Assembly (NCBI GenBank): GCA_009835515.1
Contig: VXXH01000481.1
Span: forward strand, 1,727-7,643
From: Candidatus Poribacteria bacterium
GTDB lineage: Bacteria; Poribacteria; WGA-4E; WGA-3G
Length of the DNA: 5,917 nucleotides
Reading direction: 5' to 3'
The translations under genes were made by a program, and so were the position numbers. This document shows positions 1 through 5,917 of this stretch, piece by piece. Within the stretch, counting starts at the first letter, position 1, and each line of letters starts with the position of its first letter. The notes under the pieces were generated by a model that searched no databases, was not told the origin of the DNA, and worked only from the letters and a program-made list of their open reading frames with translations.

Positions 1-2
1 AA

Positions 3-398
3 CTAGTTTCTAACTGTTATACGCGCGCACGATTCGCTTACACAGTTGCCGAGAAACAGCGTCTCGCGAGAAGAAATGCAAAAAGAGGGGCTGTCTACTA
101 CACGCGCCTTGCACGCCAATTTGAGCTCCAGCGTTCATGGGAAGAAGCAGGGAAATCTTATATCCTTGCCGCCTACAATCACGGCTATGTGAATATGCCT
201 ACGCTCGTTGAGGAGTGCCACAGAATGGCAACTGTTTGCTATTTCAACGCCGCTGAAAGTGCTCACCTCAATAACGAGTTACAAACCGCTTACGACTTTT
301 ACATGTTGATCTTGGCAATCGGTGAAAAAATGTCGGCGCCAACAAAAATGGTTAGCGAAGCGCAAAAATTAATTTCGGAAATCCCGGTTGTCAATTGA
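3..398 (+). CDS. C-terminal part of an alpha-helical, TPR-like protein (5' end outside the window)
   Basis: The frame is open from the left edge to a TGA at 396-398, giving 131 residues with no stop. The true start therefore probably lies upstream; the GTG at 189 is only an internal candidate. The protein is not recognised as a named family. Its residues fit the tetratricopeptide pattern twice. The first fit is Y33, L36, A37, F40, A49, Y53 and A56, which match consensus positions 4, 7, 8, 11, 20, 24 and 27. A weaker second fit is Y80, A84, A87, A96 and Y100. The sequence is rich in Ala, Glu, Tyr and Leu with few glycines or prolines, as in a helical repeat scaffold. No signal peptide or membrane segment is seen in the visible part. 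TPR proteins usually bind other proteins, but no partner can be named. The gene ends 11 bases before the aldolase gene on the same strand, so the two may be co-transcribed. The TPR assignment is a pattern match by eye. Confidence 0.6.
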   Translation, partial: LVSNCYTRARFAYTVAEKQRLARRNAKRGAVYYTRLARQFELQRSWEEAGKSYILAAYNHGYVNMPTLVEECHRMATVCYFNAAESAHLNNELQTAYDFYMLILAIGEKMSAPTKMVSEAQKLISEIPVVN

Positions 399-403
399 AG
401 GGG
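397..403 (+). promoter_or_regulatory. Ribosome binding site deciding the GTG start of the aldolase
   Basis: GAAGGGG lies six bases before the GTG at 410, a normal Shine-Dalgarno distance. A TTG at 395 in the same frame would overlap the upstream stop (TTGA) and has no purine-rich stretch before it. The GTG is therefore preferred. The site overlaps the stop codon of the upstream gene, so translation of the two could be linked. Confidence 0.65.
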
Positions 404-409
404 TTGTAC

Positions 410-1186
410 GTGAAAACATCTTTGAAACGTGGAGAAATACTCGTTGGGACCTTTGTACTTGAATTTGGCGGCTCCGCGATTGCAACGCTCCTCGCAAGTG
501 CTGGCGCAGATTTTATTATCGCAGACTTAGAACACAGTTCCTTTTCCATAGAAGCTGTTGGACGGATAATTCGGAATGCACGTGGCTCAAATCTGCCTTG
601 TATTGTCCGTGTGCCTGCACTTGAACGTCATTTTATTTCTCGGGTGCTTGACGCTGGAGCGACTGGCGTGATGATTCCCCGGGTTGAATCCCGCGAAGAT
701 ATCGAAAAAATAAAGTACTGGACAAAATACGCGCCCGAAGGCGACCGAGGCGTAGCATTCGGAATCGGACACACCGATTATGGAGATTTCACAAAACTTG
801 ATACCCGAGAATACGTCCGCAACGCAAATCAGGAAATCCTCACCGTCGGGCAAATCGAAACCGTTAAAGCTGTCGAAAACCTGAACGACATTCTCACCAC
901 TGGCGAGTTAGACGTTATATTCATCGGTCCCTATGATCTCTCAACATCTATGGGCATCTCCGGCGAACTCGACCATCCGCTACTTTTAGACGCTATAAAA
1001 CGGATTATCAGACTTACACAGACGCACAATATCGCTTTGGGGTGTTATGTCAATGACTTTGAGAGCGGTGAACAGTGGTTGGACTTAGGTGTTCAACTCA
1101 TTGCATGCGGAAATGATGCTTTCCTCTTAACACGTAAATTTGCTGAGGAGCATCAGAAATTCAAAGACGCGGCGAATTCAAGATGA
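410..1186 (+). CDS. HpcH/HpaI family metal-dependent aldolase
   Basis: The protein has 258 residues from the GTG at 410, close to the usual 250-260 of this class II pyruvate aldolase family (HpaI, GarL, RhmA). It is a single TIM barrel, probably cytosolic. The family's active-site blocks are all present: DLEH at 39-42 with the general-base His42; the VRVP block with Arg67, which binds the oxoacid; LDAG with Asp81; QIE with Glu150; and GPYDLS with Asp176. Glu150 and Asp176 are the expected divalent metal ligands. Known members cleave or form 4-hydroxy-2-oxo acids, releasing pyruvate and an aldehyde. The stretch around 117-125 (FGIGHTDYG) is unlike the usual RASRYG-type loop, so substrate choice may differ. 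The stop overlaps the start of the iolC-like kinase as ATGA, which suggests coupled translation and a shared pathway. The real substrate is unknown. A role in splitting the IolC product is an inference. Confidence 0.87.
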   Translation: MKTSLKRGEILVGTFVLEFGGSAIATLLASAGADFIIADLEHSSFSIEAVGRIIRNARGSNLPCIVRVPALERHFISRVLDAGATGVMIPRVESREDIEKIKYWTKYAPEGDRGVAFGIGHTDYGDFTKLDTREYVRNANQEILTVGQIETVKAVENLNDILTTGELDVIFIGPYDLSTSMGISGELDHPLLLDAIKRIIRLTQTHNIALGCYVNDFESGEQWLDLGVQLIACGNDAFLLTRKFAEEHQKFKDAANSR

Positions 1187-2190
1187 AACCATACGATATT
1201 CTCACAATTGGACGGAGTTCTTTAGATCTCTACGCGAATGACATCGGTGCCGCATTTCCAGACATTAAAAGTTTCGGTGCCTTCGTCGGCGGGTGTCCGA
1301 CCAATATCAGCGTCGGTGTTCAGCGACTTGGGCTTCAGGCTGCGCTATTGACAGCTATCGGTGAAGATCCGGTCGGCGAGTTCCTGCTCAAGTTTTTGAA
1401 GAATGAAGGCGTTGAAACCGAGTTTATTCCGCATAAGCCTGATCACCGAACGAGTGCCGTGGTACTTGGTATTGAACCGCCTGATCGGTTCCCTCTGATC
1501 TATTACCGTGATAACTGTGCGGATATTGAACTCACTATTGACGATGTTCTCGCTGCGCCAATCGCTGAAAGTCGGGCAGTGTTGATATCCGGTACGGGTT
1601 TGAGCAAGGAACCGAGTCGCAGTGCGACGCTTTATGCTGCAGAGCAGGCGCGATCCGTTGGTAACCAAGTCTTTTTGGACCTCGATTTTCGGGCAGATCA
1701 GTGGCATGATCCGAGGGCATTTGGCGTTGTTGTGCGATCTGCGTTGCGTTATATTGATATTGCTATCGGTACAGAAGAGGAGATCAAAGCCGCTACGCTT
1801 ACGGACCTTTCGCAACTCACAATTGAGCACTCCCAAATTTCCAACCCTACAATTGAAGGCGATATGGCGGTTGCGATTGAAACGCTTTTGCGTGCGGGGC
1901 CAGATGCGCTCATAGTGAAACGTGGTATTGAGGGGGCAGATGTTCACCTGGTGAGTGGTGAAGTCATTCACGCAGCACCATTTCCTGTTGAAGTTTACAA
2001 TACCCTCGGTGCGGGAGATGCCTTCGCGAGCGGTTTCATTTACGGTAACCTCAGCGGCTGGAGTTGGGAAAAATCTGCGCGTCTTGGCAATGCAACTGGC
2101 GCAATTGTCGTAACACGGCACGGGTGCGCGAACTTTATGCCAACAATGCCCGAAGTTGATGAATTTGTCAAGGCGCGCGGCGGATGGTAA
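1183..2190 (+). CDS. iolC: 5-dehydro-2-deoxygluconokinase, PfkB family
   Basis: IolC uses ATP to phosphorylate 2-deoxy-5-keto-D-gluconate at C6 in myo-inositol catabolism, in the cytosol. The 335 residues match the family length. The N-terminal PfkB signature is at 36-41 (GGCPTN, inside VGGCPTNISVG). The C-terminal signature NTLGAGDAFASG ends the nucleotide site, with Asp279 of GAGD as the expected catalytic base. IolC-like features beyond generic PfkB kinases are the YRDNCADIELT segment near 107-117, the DLDFR segment in mid-protein and GTEEEIKAA. The start is fixed by the ATGA overlap with the aldolase stop; there is no strong ribosome binding site, so translational coupling is likely. IolD encoded 109 bases downstream supports IolC over a fructokinase or KDG kinase, which remain the alternatives. 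The long reverse-strand frame inside this gene is a shadow. Confidence 0.88.
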   Translation: MKPYDILTIGRSSLDLYANDIGAAFPDIKSFGAFVGGCPTNISVGVQRLGLQAALLTAIGEDPVGEFLLKFLKNEGVETEFIPHKPDHRTSAVVLGIEPPDRFPLIYYRDNCADIELTIDDVLAAPIAESRAVLISGTGLSKEPSRSATLYAAEQARSVGNQVFLDLDFRADQWHDPRAFGVVVRSALRYIDIAIGTEEEIKAATLTDLSQLTIEHSQISNPTIEGDMAVAIETLLRAGPDALIVKRGIEGADVHLVSGEVIHAAPFPVEVYNTLGAGDAFASGFIYGNLSGWSWEKSARLGNATGAIVVTRHGCANFMPTMPEVDEFVKARGGW

Positions 2191-2208
2191 ACACGATTAC
2201 CCGAACCT

Positions 2209-2244
2209 GTATGGATGATTATACCCGCGTACCTCAATCCATAC
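2209..2244. repeat. Perfect 8-bp inverted repeat between iolC and iolD
   Basis: GTATGGAT (2209-2216) is mirrored exactly by ATCCATAC (2237-2244) across a 20-base spacer. The arms sit 18 bases after the iolC stop and 11 bases before a strong Shine-Dalgarno sequence. It could be a two-half-site operator for a dimeric or tetrameric repressor, or an RNA stem-loop in the iolC-iolD message. No T-run follows, so it is not a standard terminator. The symmetry is seen directly; the function is inferred. Confidence 0.45.
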
Positions 2245-2255
2245 GCCATTTTATC

Positions 2256-2262
2256 AAAGGAG
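2256..2262 (+). promoter_or_regulatory. Strong Shine-Dalgarno sequence oddly placed for iolD
   Basis: AAAGGAG is near-perfect anti-16S complementarity, but the iolD ATG at 2300 is 37 bases downstream. No ATG, GTG or TTG lies 5-10 bases after it. An in-frame ATT at 2267 is four bases away and would add 11 residues that do not look like an IolD N-terminus. An out-of-frame ATG at 2284 would open a short frame of about 26 codons across the iolD start. The site may be vestigial or used in some other way. Confidence 0.4.
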
Positions 2263-2299
2263 ACACATTTTCTACGCAGGAAAATGCAGAATCATCTTC

Positions 2300-4165
2300 A
2301 TGACAACACGAAAACTCACGATGGGACAAGCCATCGTTCAATTTCTTCAACAACAATACGTTGAAAGAGACGGGAATGAAAACCAGTTCTTCGCTGGGAT
2401 GTTCGGTATCTTCGGGCATGGTAATGTTGCCGGGATTGGGCAAGCGTTGCACCAGTACGCTGATACCTTTCGTTTCTATCAGACCCGGAATGAACAGTCA
2501 ATGGTGCATACCGCTGCTGCATTTACCAAGATGAACAACCGTTTGCGTGCTTTTGCTTGCACGACTTCTATCGGGCCGGGCGCGACGAATATGATTACAG
2601 GTGCCGCGGGCGCGACAATTAACCGATTACCTGTGCTCTTGTTACCGGGCGACATCTTTTCGACCCGCTTAGTCGCCCCAGTTTTACAGCAGCTGGAGTC
2701 CCCGAGTTCACAAGATTATTCGGTGAACGATTGTTTCAAACCGATTTCACGTTATTGGGACCGCATTAACCGCCCAGAACAGATCATCACAGCGTTGCCA
2801 GAGGCGATGCGGGTGCTAACATCGCAGGCGGAAACAGGTGCCGTAACTTTAGCCCTCCCTCAAGATGTTCAAGCTGAGGCGTACGATTACCCTGCACAGC
2901 TCTTTGAGAAACGCGTCTATACCATCTCTCGTCCGCGTGCAGACGAAGGGCTGTTGCGTCGAGCAACGGCATGGATCCGTGAGAGTGAACGCCCCTTAAT
3001 TATCGCCGGTGGTGGTGTGATCTATAGCGAAGCCACAACGCAACTCGCGCAATTTGTAGAGCAGACAGGCATTCCTGTTGGCGAAACCTTTGCTGGAAAA
3101 GGGTCGCTACCGTATAATCATCCACAGAATCTCGGTGCAATAGGCGCGACCGGTACACCGGGTGCGAATATCACCGCGCGAGAGGCGGACTTGGTTATTG
3201 CTATCGGCACACGCTTAAGTGATTTTACGACTGCTTCCAAAACGGCTTTCCAGAACCCCAATGTCCGTTTTATCAATATCAATGTCGCTGAATTCGATGC
3301 CTATAAGCATGCTGCGTTACCGCTCGTTGCAGACGCGCGTGTCACGCTTGCCGAACTTGCTACCGCCGTAGGAGACTATCACGTTGATGCAGACTACAGC
3401 GCGCAAATTGAGAAATATCGTGACGAATGGGAGGAAGAGGTAGATCGACTTTACCATCTCAGTCACGGTCCCTTGCCGAGCCAAAGCGAAGTGATCGGCG
3501 TGGTGAATGAGTTCTCTCGTCCTGAAGATGTCATGGTTTGTGCTGCGGGCAGCTTGCCGGGTGATCTGCATAAATTATGGCGAACCCGTAACCCGAAACA
3601 GTACCATTTGGAATACGGTTACTCGTGTATGGGATATGAAATTGCCGGTGGGTTGGGCATCAAAATGGCAGATCCAAGTCGTGATGTCTATGTTATGGTA
3701 GGTGATGGTTCATACCTGATGTTAGCACAGGAAATTATCACATCTATTCAGGAAGGCTATAAACTGATTATTGTACTTGTTAATAATGAGGGACATGGTA
3801 GCATCGGTGGATTATCTCGTGCGACGGGTGCACAGGGGTTTGCCACCCGTTTCCGCTACCGTGACGAAGATAGTGGCGAACTCTCCGGCGATTTTTTACC
3901 GGTGGATCTTGCAGCGAATGCCGCGAGCCTCGGTGCCAAGGTAATTGAAGCGACGACTTTGCAAAGTCTAAAGGCTGCCTTGCATGAAGCACGCGAAGCA
4001 GCACACACGACTGTTGTGAAGATTGATGTGGATTACTACGAGCAGGTCCCACGCTACGAATCGTGGTGGGATGTGCCTATCGCCGAAGTTTCCGAAGTAG
4101 ATTCAGCACAAGAAGCGTACAAAGCGTACGAATCGGATAAACAGAAGGAACGTTATTTCCTGTAG
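2300..4165 (+). CDS. iolD: 3D-(3,5/4)-trihydroxycyclohexane-1,2-dione hydrolase, ThDP-dependent
   Basis: IolD hydrolytically opens the 3D-trihydroxycyclohexane-1,2-dione ring to 5-deoxy-D-glucuronate in myo-inositol catabolism. The 621 residues are slightly shorter than the roughly 640 usual for IolD. The order is that of ThDP enzymes of the acetolactate synthase type. The N-terminal pyrimidine-binding domain carries the cofactor-activating Glu65 (RNEQSM) and a GPGATN block near 94-99. A central domain covers roughly 210-360. The C-terminal pyrophosphate-binding domain has the GDGS motif at 468-471 followed by NN at 495-496, the Mg and diphosphate site. The N-terminus beginning MTTRKLTMGQAIVQFL, and RNEQ in the Glu block, look like IolD rather than acetolactate synthase or glyoxylate carboligase. 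ATG 2300 is chosen from the expected N-terminus. It has no well-spaced ribosome binding site of its own; a strong one lies further upstream. The gene follows iolC by 109 bases on the same strand. Confidence 0.92.
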   Translation: MTTRKLTMGQAIVQFLQQQYVERDGNENQFFAGMFGIFGHGNVAGIGQALHQYADTFRFYQTRNEQSMVHTAAAFTKMNNRLRAFACTTSIGPGATNMITGAAGATINRLPVLLLPGDIFSTRLVAPVLQQLESPSSQDYSVNDCFKPISRYWDRINRPEQIITALPEAMRVLTSQAETGAVTLALPQDVQAEAYDYPAQLFEKRVYTISRPRADEGLLRRATAWIRESERPLIIAGGGVIYSEATTQLAQFVEQTGIPVGETFAGKGSLPYNHPQNLGAIGATGTPGANITAREADLVIAIGTRLSDFTTASKTAFQNPNVRFININVAEFDAYKHAALPLVADARVTLAELATAVGDYHVDADYSAQIEKYRDEWEEEVDRLYHLSHGPLPSQSEVIGVVNEFSRPEDVMVCAAGSLPGDLHKLWRTRNPKQYHLEYGYSCMGYEIAGGLGIKMADPSRDVYVMVGDGSYLMLAQEIITSIQEGYKLIIVLVNNEGHGSIGGLSRATGAQGFATRFRYRDEDSGELSGDFLPVDLAANAASLGAKVIEATTLQSLKAALHEAREAAHTTVVKIDVDYYEQVPRYESWWDVPIAEVSEVDSAQEAYKAYESDKQKERYFL

Positions 4166-4187
4166 ACAATTGAGTCGCTCTAAAATG

Positions 4188-4194
4188 AAAGGAA
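4188..4194 (+). promoter_or_regulatory. Ribosome binding site of the small CxxC protein gene
   Basis: AAAGGAA lies three bases before the ATG at 4198, with the GGA core five bases or so away, a workable spacing. It supports the start of the small gene and that this gene is really translated. It sits inside the 32-base gap after the iolD stop, in which no clear promoter was seen. Confidence 0.6.
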
Positions 4195-4197
4195 ACT

Positions 4198-4437
4198 ATG
4201 AAAGCTTCAGAACTTTTAGCGAAAGTCAAGTCAGGGGAAGCGATCCCTTGTAGTGCGTGTGATGGGAAAATCCCAGCAGGCGACATTTTAAGTTTTGTAT
4301 TTAAATTGGGCAAACTCGCGCCGCGGATGGAAAATGCAAACGTTGGTGATATAACCTGTGTCCAATGCCAAGAGGCGGACCCAGATATCAAGATCACGCC
4401 GCGTGGACCCGATGTTAAATTTGTCCGTGGCGGCTAA
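4198..4437 (+). CDS. Small putative zinc-binding protein with two CxxC pairs, function unknown
   Basis: This is a 79-residue protein that I do not recognise. It has exactly four cysteines in two pairs, C18-x2-C21 and C54-x2-C57, separated by 32 residues. This arrangement is typical of a zinc ribbon or zinc knuckle holding one metal ion. The first pair is followed by a polar turn (DGKIPAGD) and a short hydrophobic strand (ILSFVFKL). The C-terminus is charged, with two prolines and a GG end. There is no signal peptide or membrane segment, so it is probably cytosolic. A good ribosome binding site precedes the ATG. The gene lies 32 bases after iolD and upstream of rlmB on the same strand. Neither neighbour tells its job; a nucleic-acid or ribosome link suggested by rlmB is speculation. 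The reverse-strand frame across it is taken as a shadow. Confidence 0.72.
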   Translation: MKASELLAKVKSGEAIPCSACDGKIPAGDILSFVFKLGKLAPRMENANVGDITCVQCQEADPDIKITPRGPDVKFVRGG

Positions 4438-4442
4438 CTTCA

Positions 4443-4466
4443 AGGGGCGGATGCCTATCCGCCTCT
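4443..4466. repeat. GC-rich hairpin in the rlmB leader
   Basis: GGCGGAT (4446-4452) pairs perfectly with ATCCGCC (4457-4463) around a GCCT loop. The stem can be extended outward by one G-T wobble and two further Watson-Crick pairs to 4443-4466. It starts five bases after the stop of the small gene and ends eight bases before the rlmB ATG at 4475. No T-run follows, so it is not a classic intrinsic terminator. It could be a REP-like dispersed palindrome, a message-stabilising 3' stem or a translational control element. The in-frame ATG at 4451 is buried in the stem. Confidence 0.6.
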
Positions 4467-4474
4467 ACTCAACT

Positions 4475-5215
4475 ATGCCCGAATACGTCGTTGGCAGAAA
4501 CCCAGTCATAGAACGCCTACAGCGCGAGTCTCAAGATGTAGAAAAAATCTGTGTTGCTGAAGGGAACACGCACTCGCGCATCCACCAAATTATCACAATG
4601 GCGGAACGGGCAGGTATTCCCATAAAACACTGCACGCGGCGCGAATTAGATAGACTTGAACCCTCCGTGCCACATCAAGGTGTTATTGCTTTTGTGAGTA
4701 CCCCACATTATAGTAATCTGTCATCAATACTCGCGAAAGTGCAACACGGTGCGCGCGATGCGCTGTTGGTTATGTTAGACGGGGTTCAGGATCCGAGGAA
4801 TCTTGGAGCGATCCTCCGAACTGCCGATGCTGCGAATGCTGACGCTATTATCATTCCGAAGAACCGTGCTGTCGGTATCACAGCCGCTGTTCACAAGGCA
4901 TCAGCAGGTGCTTCTGCCTATATCCCTATCGTCAAAGTAACGAACCTCGCGCGTACTATAGACACGCTTAAAAAAGCAGGCATCTGGGTCGCAGGTGCTA
5001 CAGGGGATGCGTCATTGCTATACACCGATGCAGATTTTAATGTTCCCTTGTGTCTCGTGTTGGGCAGCGAGGGGACAGGCATCCGACGGCTCGTCAAAGA
5101 GAAGTGTGACTATCTCGTGCATCTACCGATGTTCGGAAAAATTGCATCGCTCAACGTTTCAGTCGCAGCCGGTGTTCTGCTATATGAAGTGCTTCGGCAA
5201 CGTAATGCAAAGTGA
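4475..5215 (+). CDS. rlmB: 23S rRNA 2'-O-ribose methyltransferase, TrmH/SpoU family
   Basis: RlmB methylates the ribose 2'-OH of a guanosine in 23S rRNA domain V (G2251 in E. coli) with S-adenosylmethionine. From ATG 4475 the product is 246 residues, close to the 243 of E. coli RlmB. The N-terminal RNA substrate-binding domain (about 1-78) begins MPEYVVGRNPVIERL and includes VPHQGVIAFV. The C-terminal SPOUT domain forms the trefoil knot. Motif 1 is DGVQDPRNLGAILRTAD (Asn109, Arg115), motif 2 is LGSEGTGIRRL (Glu199) and motif 3 is SLNVSVA (Ser225, Asn227), all intact. In-frame starts at 4358 and 4451 would add 39 or 8 residues with no RlmB character; the first overlaps the upstream gene and the second lies in a hairpin. 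ATG 4475 has no obvious ribosome binding site; AAGGGG at 4442-4447 is in the hairpin, too far upstream. A less likely alternative is another TrmH-type rRNA or tRNA methylase. Confidence 0.9.
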   Translation: MPEYVVGRNPVIERLQRESQDVEKICVAEGNTHSRIHQIITMAERAGIPIKHCTRRELDRLEPSVPHQGVIAFVSTPHYSNLSSILAKVQHGARDALLVMLDGVQDPRNLGAILRTADAANADAIIIPKNRAVGITAAVHKASAGASAYIPIVKVTNLARTIDTLKKAGIWVAGATGDASLLYTDADFNVPLCLVLGSEGTGIRRLVKEKCDYLVHLPMFGKIASLNVSVAAGVLLYEVLRQRNAK

Positions 5216-5220
5216 ACCCT

Positions 5221-5916
5221 TCAAATGAATCCCTCTTCCTTTAGACTCACAAAAATTCCGTCCCCAATGACGATATGATCTAATACTTTAATCCCGATTT
5301 GGTTGCCAGCCTCGATCAATTGTTTGGTTGCCCGGATGTCTTCCTGACTCGGTTGCGGGTCGCCAGATGGATGATTATGGACGAGGACGATTGAGTTCGC
5401 GGATTCCTCAATTGCGAATCGAAAAATTTCGCGTGGATGAAAGACGCTGGCGTTGAGTGTGCCTTCAAAAACTGTTGCTTCTGATAATTTTTTGCCCCAA
5501 GTCAAGTCACTATCAAGGTCGCCTGCGATCCCTTTTGTGGTTACGCCGCCTTTGGTATCGAGACATAAGACGCAAACGATTTCTTTCTGTAGGTATCGCA
5601 TTTTAGACATCATGAGGTCTGCGACATCACTCGGTGAGGTAATCTTATCTCGCTCGGCATGGAAGCGTGCGAGTCGTTTTCCAAGTTCAAGTGCTGCGAC
5701 GATCTGTGCTGCTTTCGCTTCGCCGACACCTTTGATCTTTTCAAATTGCTTAGATTTGTAATCAGCCATCCGTTTGAGATCACCGCCAAGTGCTGTAAGG
5801 ATCTGTTCACCGAGTTGAACGGCAGTTGTTCCTTGGTAGCCACTCTTGAGAATAATGGCTAATAACTCTGAGTCTTTCAGAATCTCTGGTCCGTACTTAT
5901 GAAGCCTTTCTCGCGG
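5221..5916 (-). CDS. radC: RadC / JAMM-domain (UPF0758) protein, N-terminus outside the window
   Basis: The frame continues without a stop from the TGA at 5221-5223 to the right edge, giving 231 visible residues beginning PRERLHKYGPEIL. RadC proteins have about 225-245 residues, so only a short N-terminal piece is missing; the internal ATG at 5769 is not the start. The helical N-terminal region includes SELLAIILKSG and a helix-hairpin-helix-like stretch FEKIKGVGEAKAAQIVAALELG. The C-terminal MPN/JAMM metalloprotease-like domain carries HNHPSGDPQPSQED (5338-5379), which satisfies H-x-H-x7-S-x2-D for zinc binding. The upstream Glu is probably in VFEGTLNAS. The family was named for DNA repair, but that role is disputed and the biochemical activity is not settled. 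The gene is convergent with rlmB, with a 5-base gap between the stops and no room for a separate terminator. Confidence 0.9.
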   Translation of the reverse strand, partial: PRERLHKYGPEILKDSELLAIILKSGYQGTTAVQLGEQILTALGGDLKRMADYKSKQFEKIKGVGEAKAAQIVAALELGKRLARFHAERDKITSPSDVADLMMSKMRYLQKEIVCVLCLDTKGGVTTKGIAGDLDSDLTWGKKLSEATVFEGTLNASVFHPREIFRFAIEESANSIVLVHNHPSGDPQPSQEDIRATKQLIEAGNQIGIKVLDHIVIGDGIFVSLKEEGFI

Positions 5917-5917
5917 A

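Noticed and set aside
1345..2121. Long open frame of 258 codons on the minus strand inside iolC
   Set aside because: It lies wholly antisense to a well-supported PfkB kinase, its translation has no recognisable domain and a composition rich in Arg, Cys and Asn, and it has no gene-like context.
2165..2193. TTGTCA and TAAACA with a 17-base spacer as a sigma-70-like promoter for iolD
   Set aside because: The -35 is close to consensus but the -10 matches at only three of six positions, and the elements lie in the coding end of iolC; chance is as likely.
4113..4129. AAGCGTAC repeated with a 9-base period near the iolD 3' end
   Set aside because: It encodes a short AYKAY-type stretch in the protein tail; two copies of an 8-mer in coding sequence need no special explanation.
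4077..4397. Minus-strand frame of 106 codons across the end of iolD and the small CxxC gene
   Set aside because: It is antisense to two supported genes; the plus-strand gene has a ribosome binding site and paired cysteines, while this frame shows no motif.
4358..4474. N-terminal extension of rlmB from the upstream ATG at 4358
   Set aside because: The added 39 residues overlap the CxxC gene out of frame and read through the hairpin, and RlmB homologues begin at the MPEYVVG position.
5221..5769. radC as a complete 182-residue gene starting at ATG 5769
   Set aside because: The same frame continues to the right edge with typical RadC N-terminal sequence (PRERLHKYGPEIL), so 5769 is an internal methionine.

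Overview
The window is a compact stretch of bacterial chromosome. Six protein genes are packed with short gaps, and two of them run off the ends. No RNA gene, insertion sequence, CRISPR array or phage gene is visible. The lineage cannot be fixed from this sequence. The base composition looks balanced, and GTG and ATG starts are mixed. The gene content would fit an uncultured environmental bacterium with a large sugar and polyol catabolic repertoire, for example the Poribacteria or a neighbouring phylum, but that is a low-confidence guess.

Left part (3-4165, plus strand): the tail of an alpha-helical, TPR-like protein is followed after 11 bases by an HpcH/HpaI-type metal-dependent aldolase. 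The aldolase overlaps an IolC-type PfkB sugar kinase by four bases (ATGA). After a 109-base gap comes IolD, a thiamine-diphosphate-dependent hydrolase. IolD and IolC are two steps of myo-inositol catabolism: IolD opens the trione ring, and after isomerisation by IolB (not in the window) IolC phosphorylates 2-deoxy-5-keto-gluconate. The next textbook step is cleavage by IolJ, a class II aldolase. Here the aldolase coupled to iolC belongs to a different family, which is the most interesting point in the window. The iolC-iolD gap holds a perfect 8-bp inverted repeat and a strong ribosome binding site that is not placed for the annotated iolD start.

Right part (4198-5916): a small protein of unknown function with two CxxC pairs is followed by a GC-rich hairpin and then rlmB, a 23S rRNA ribose methyltransferase. 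On the minus strand, ending only 5 bases from the rlmB stop, is a RadC/JAMM family gene. It stays open to the right edge, so its N-terminus is cut off by the window.

The plus-strand genes could be read as one transcript, but the gap before iolD and the hairpin before rlmB are places where expression could be reset. Inositol genes lie directly beside housekeeping genes (rlmB, radC), so this looks like a small inositol cluster with the remaining steps (iolG, iolE, iolB) encoded elsewhere or to the left.
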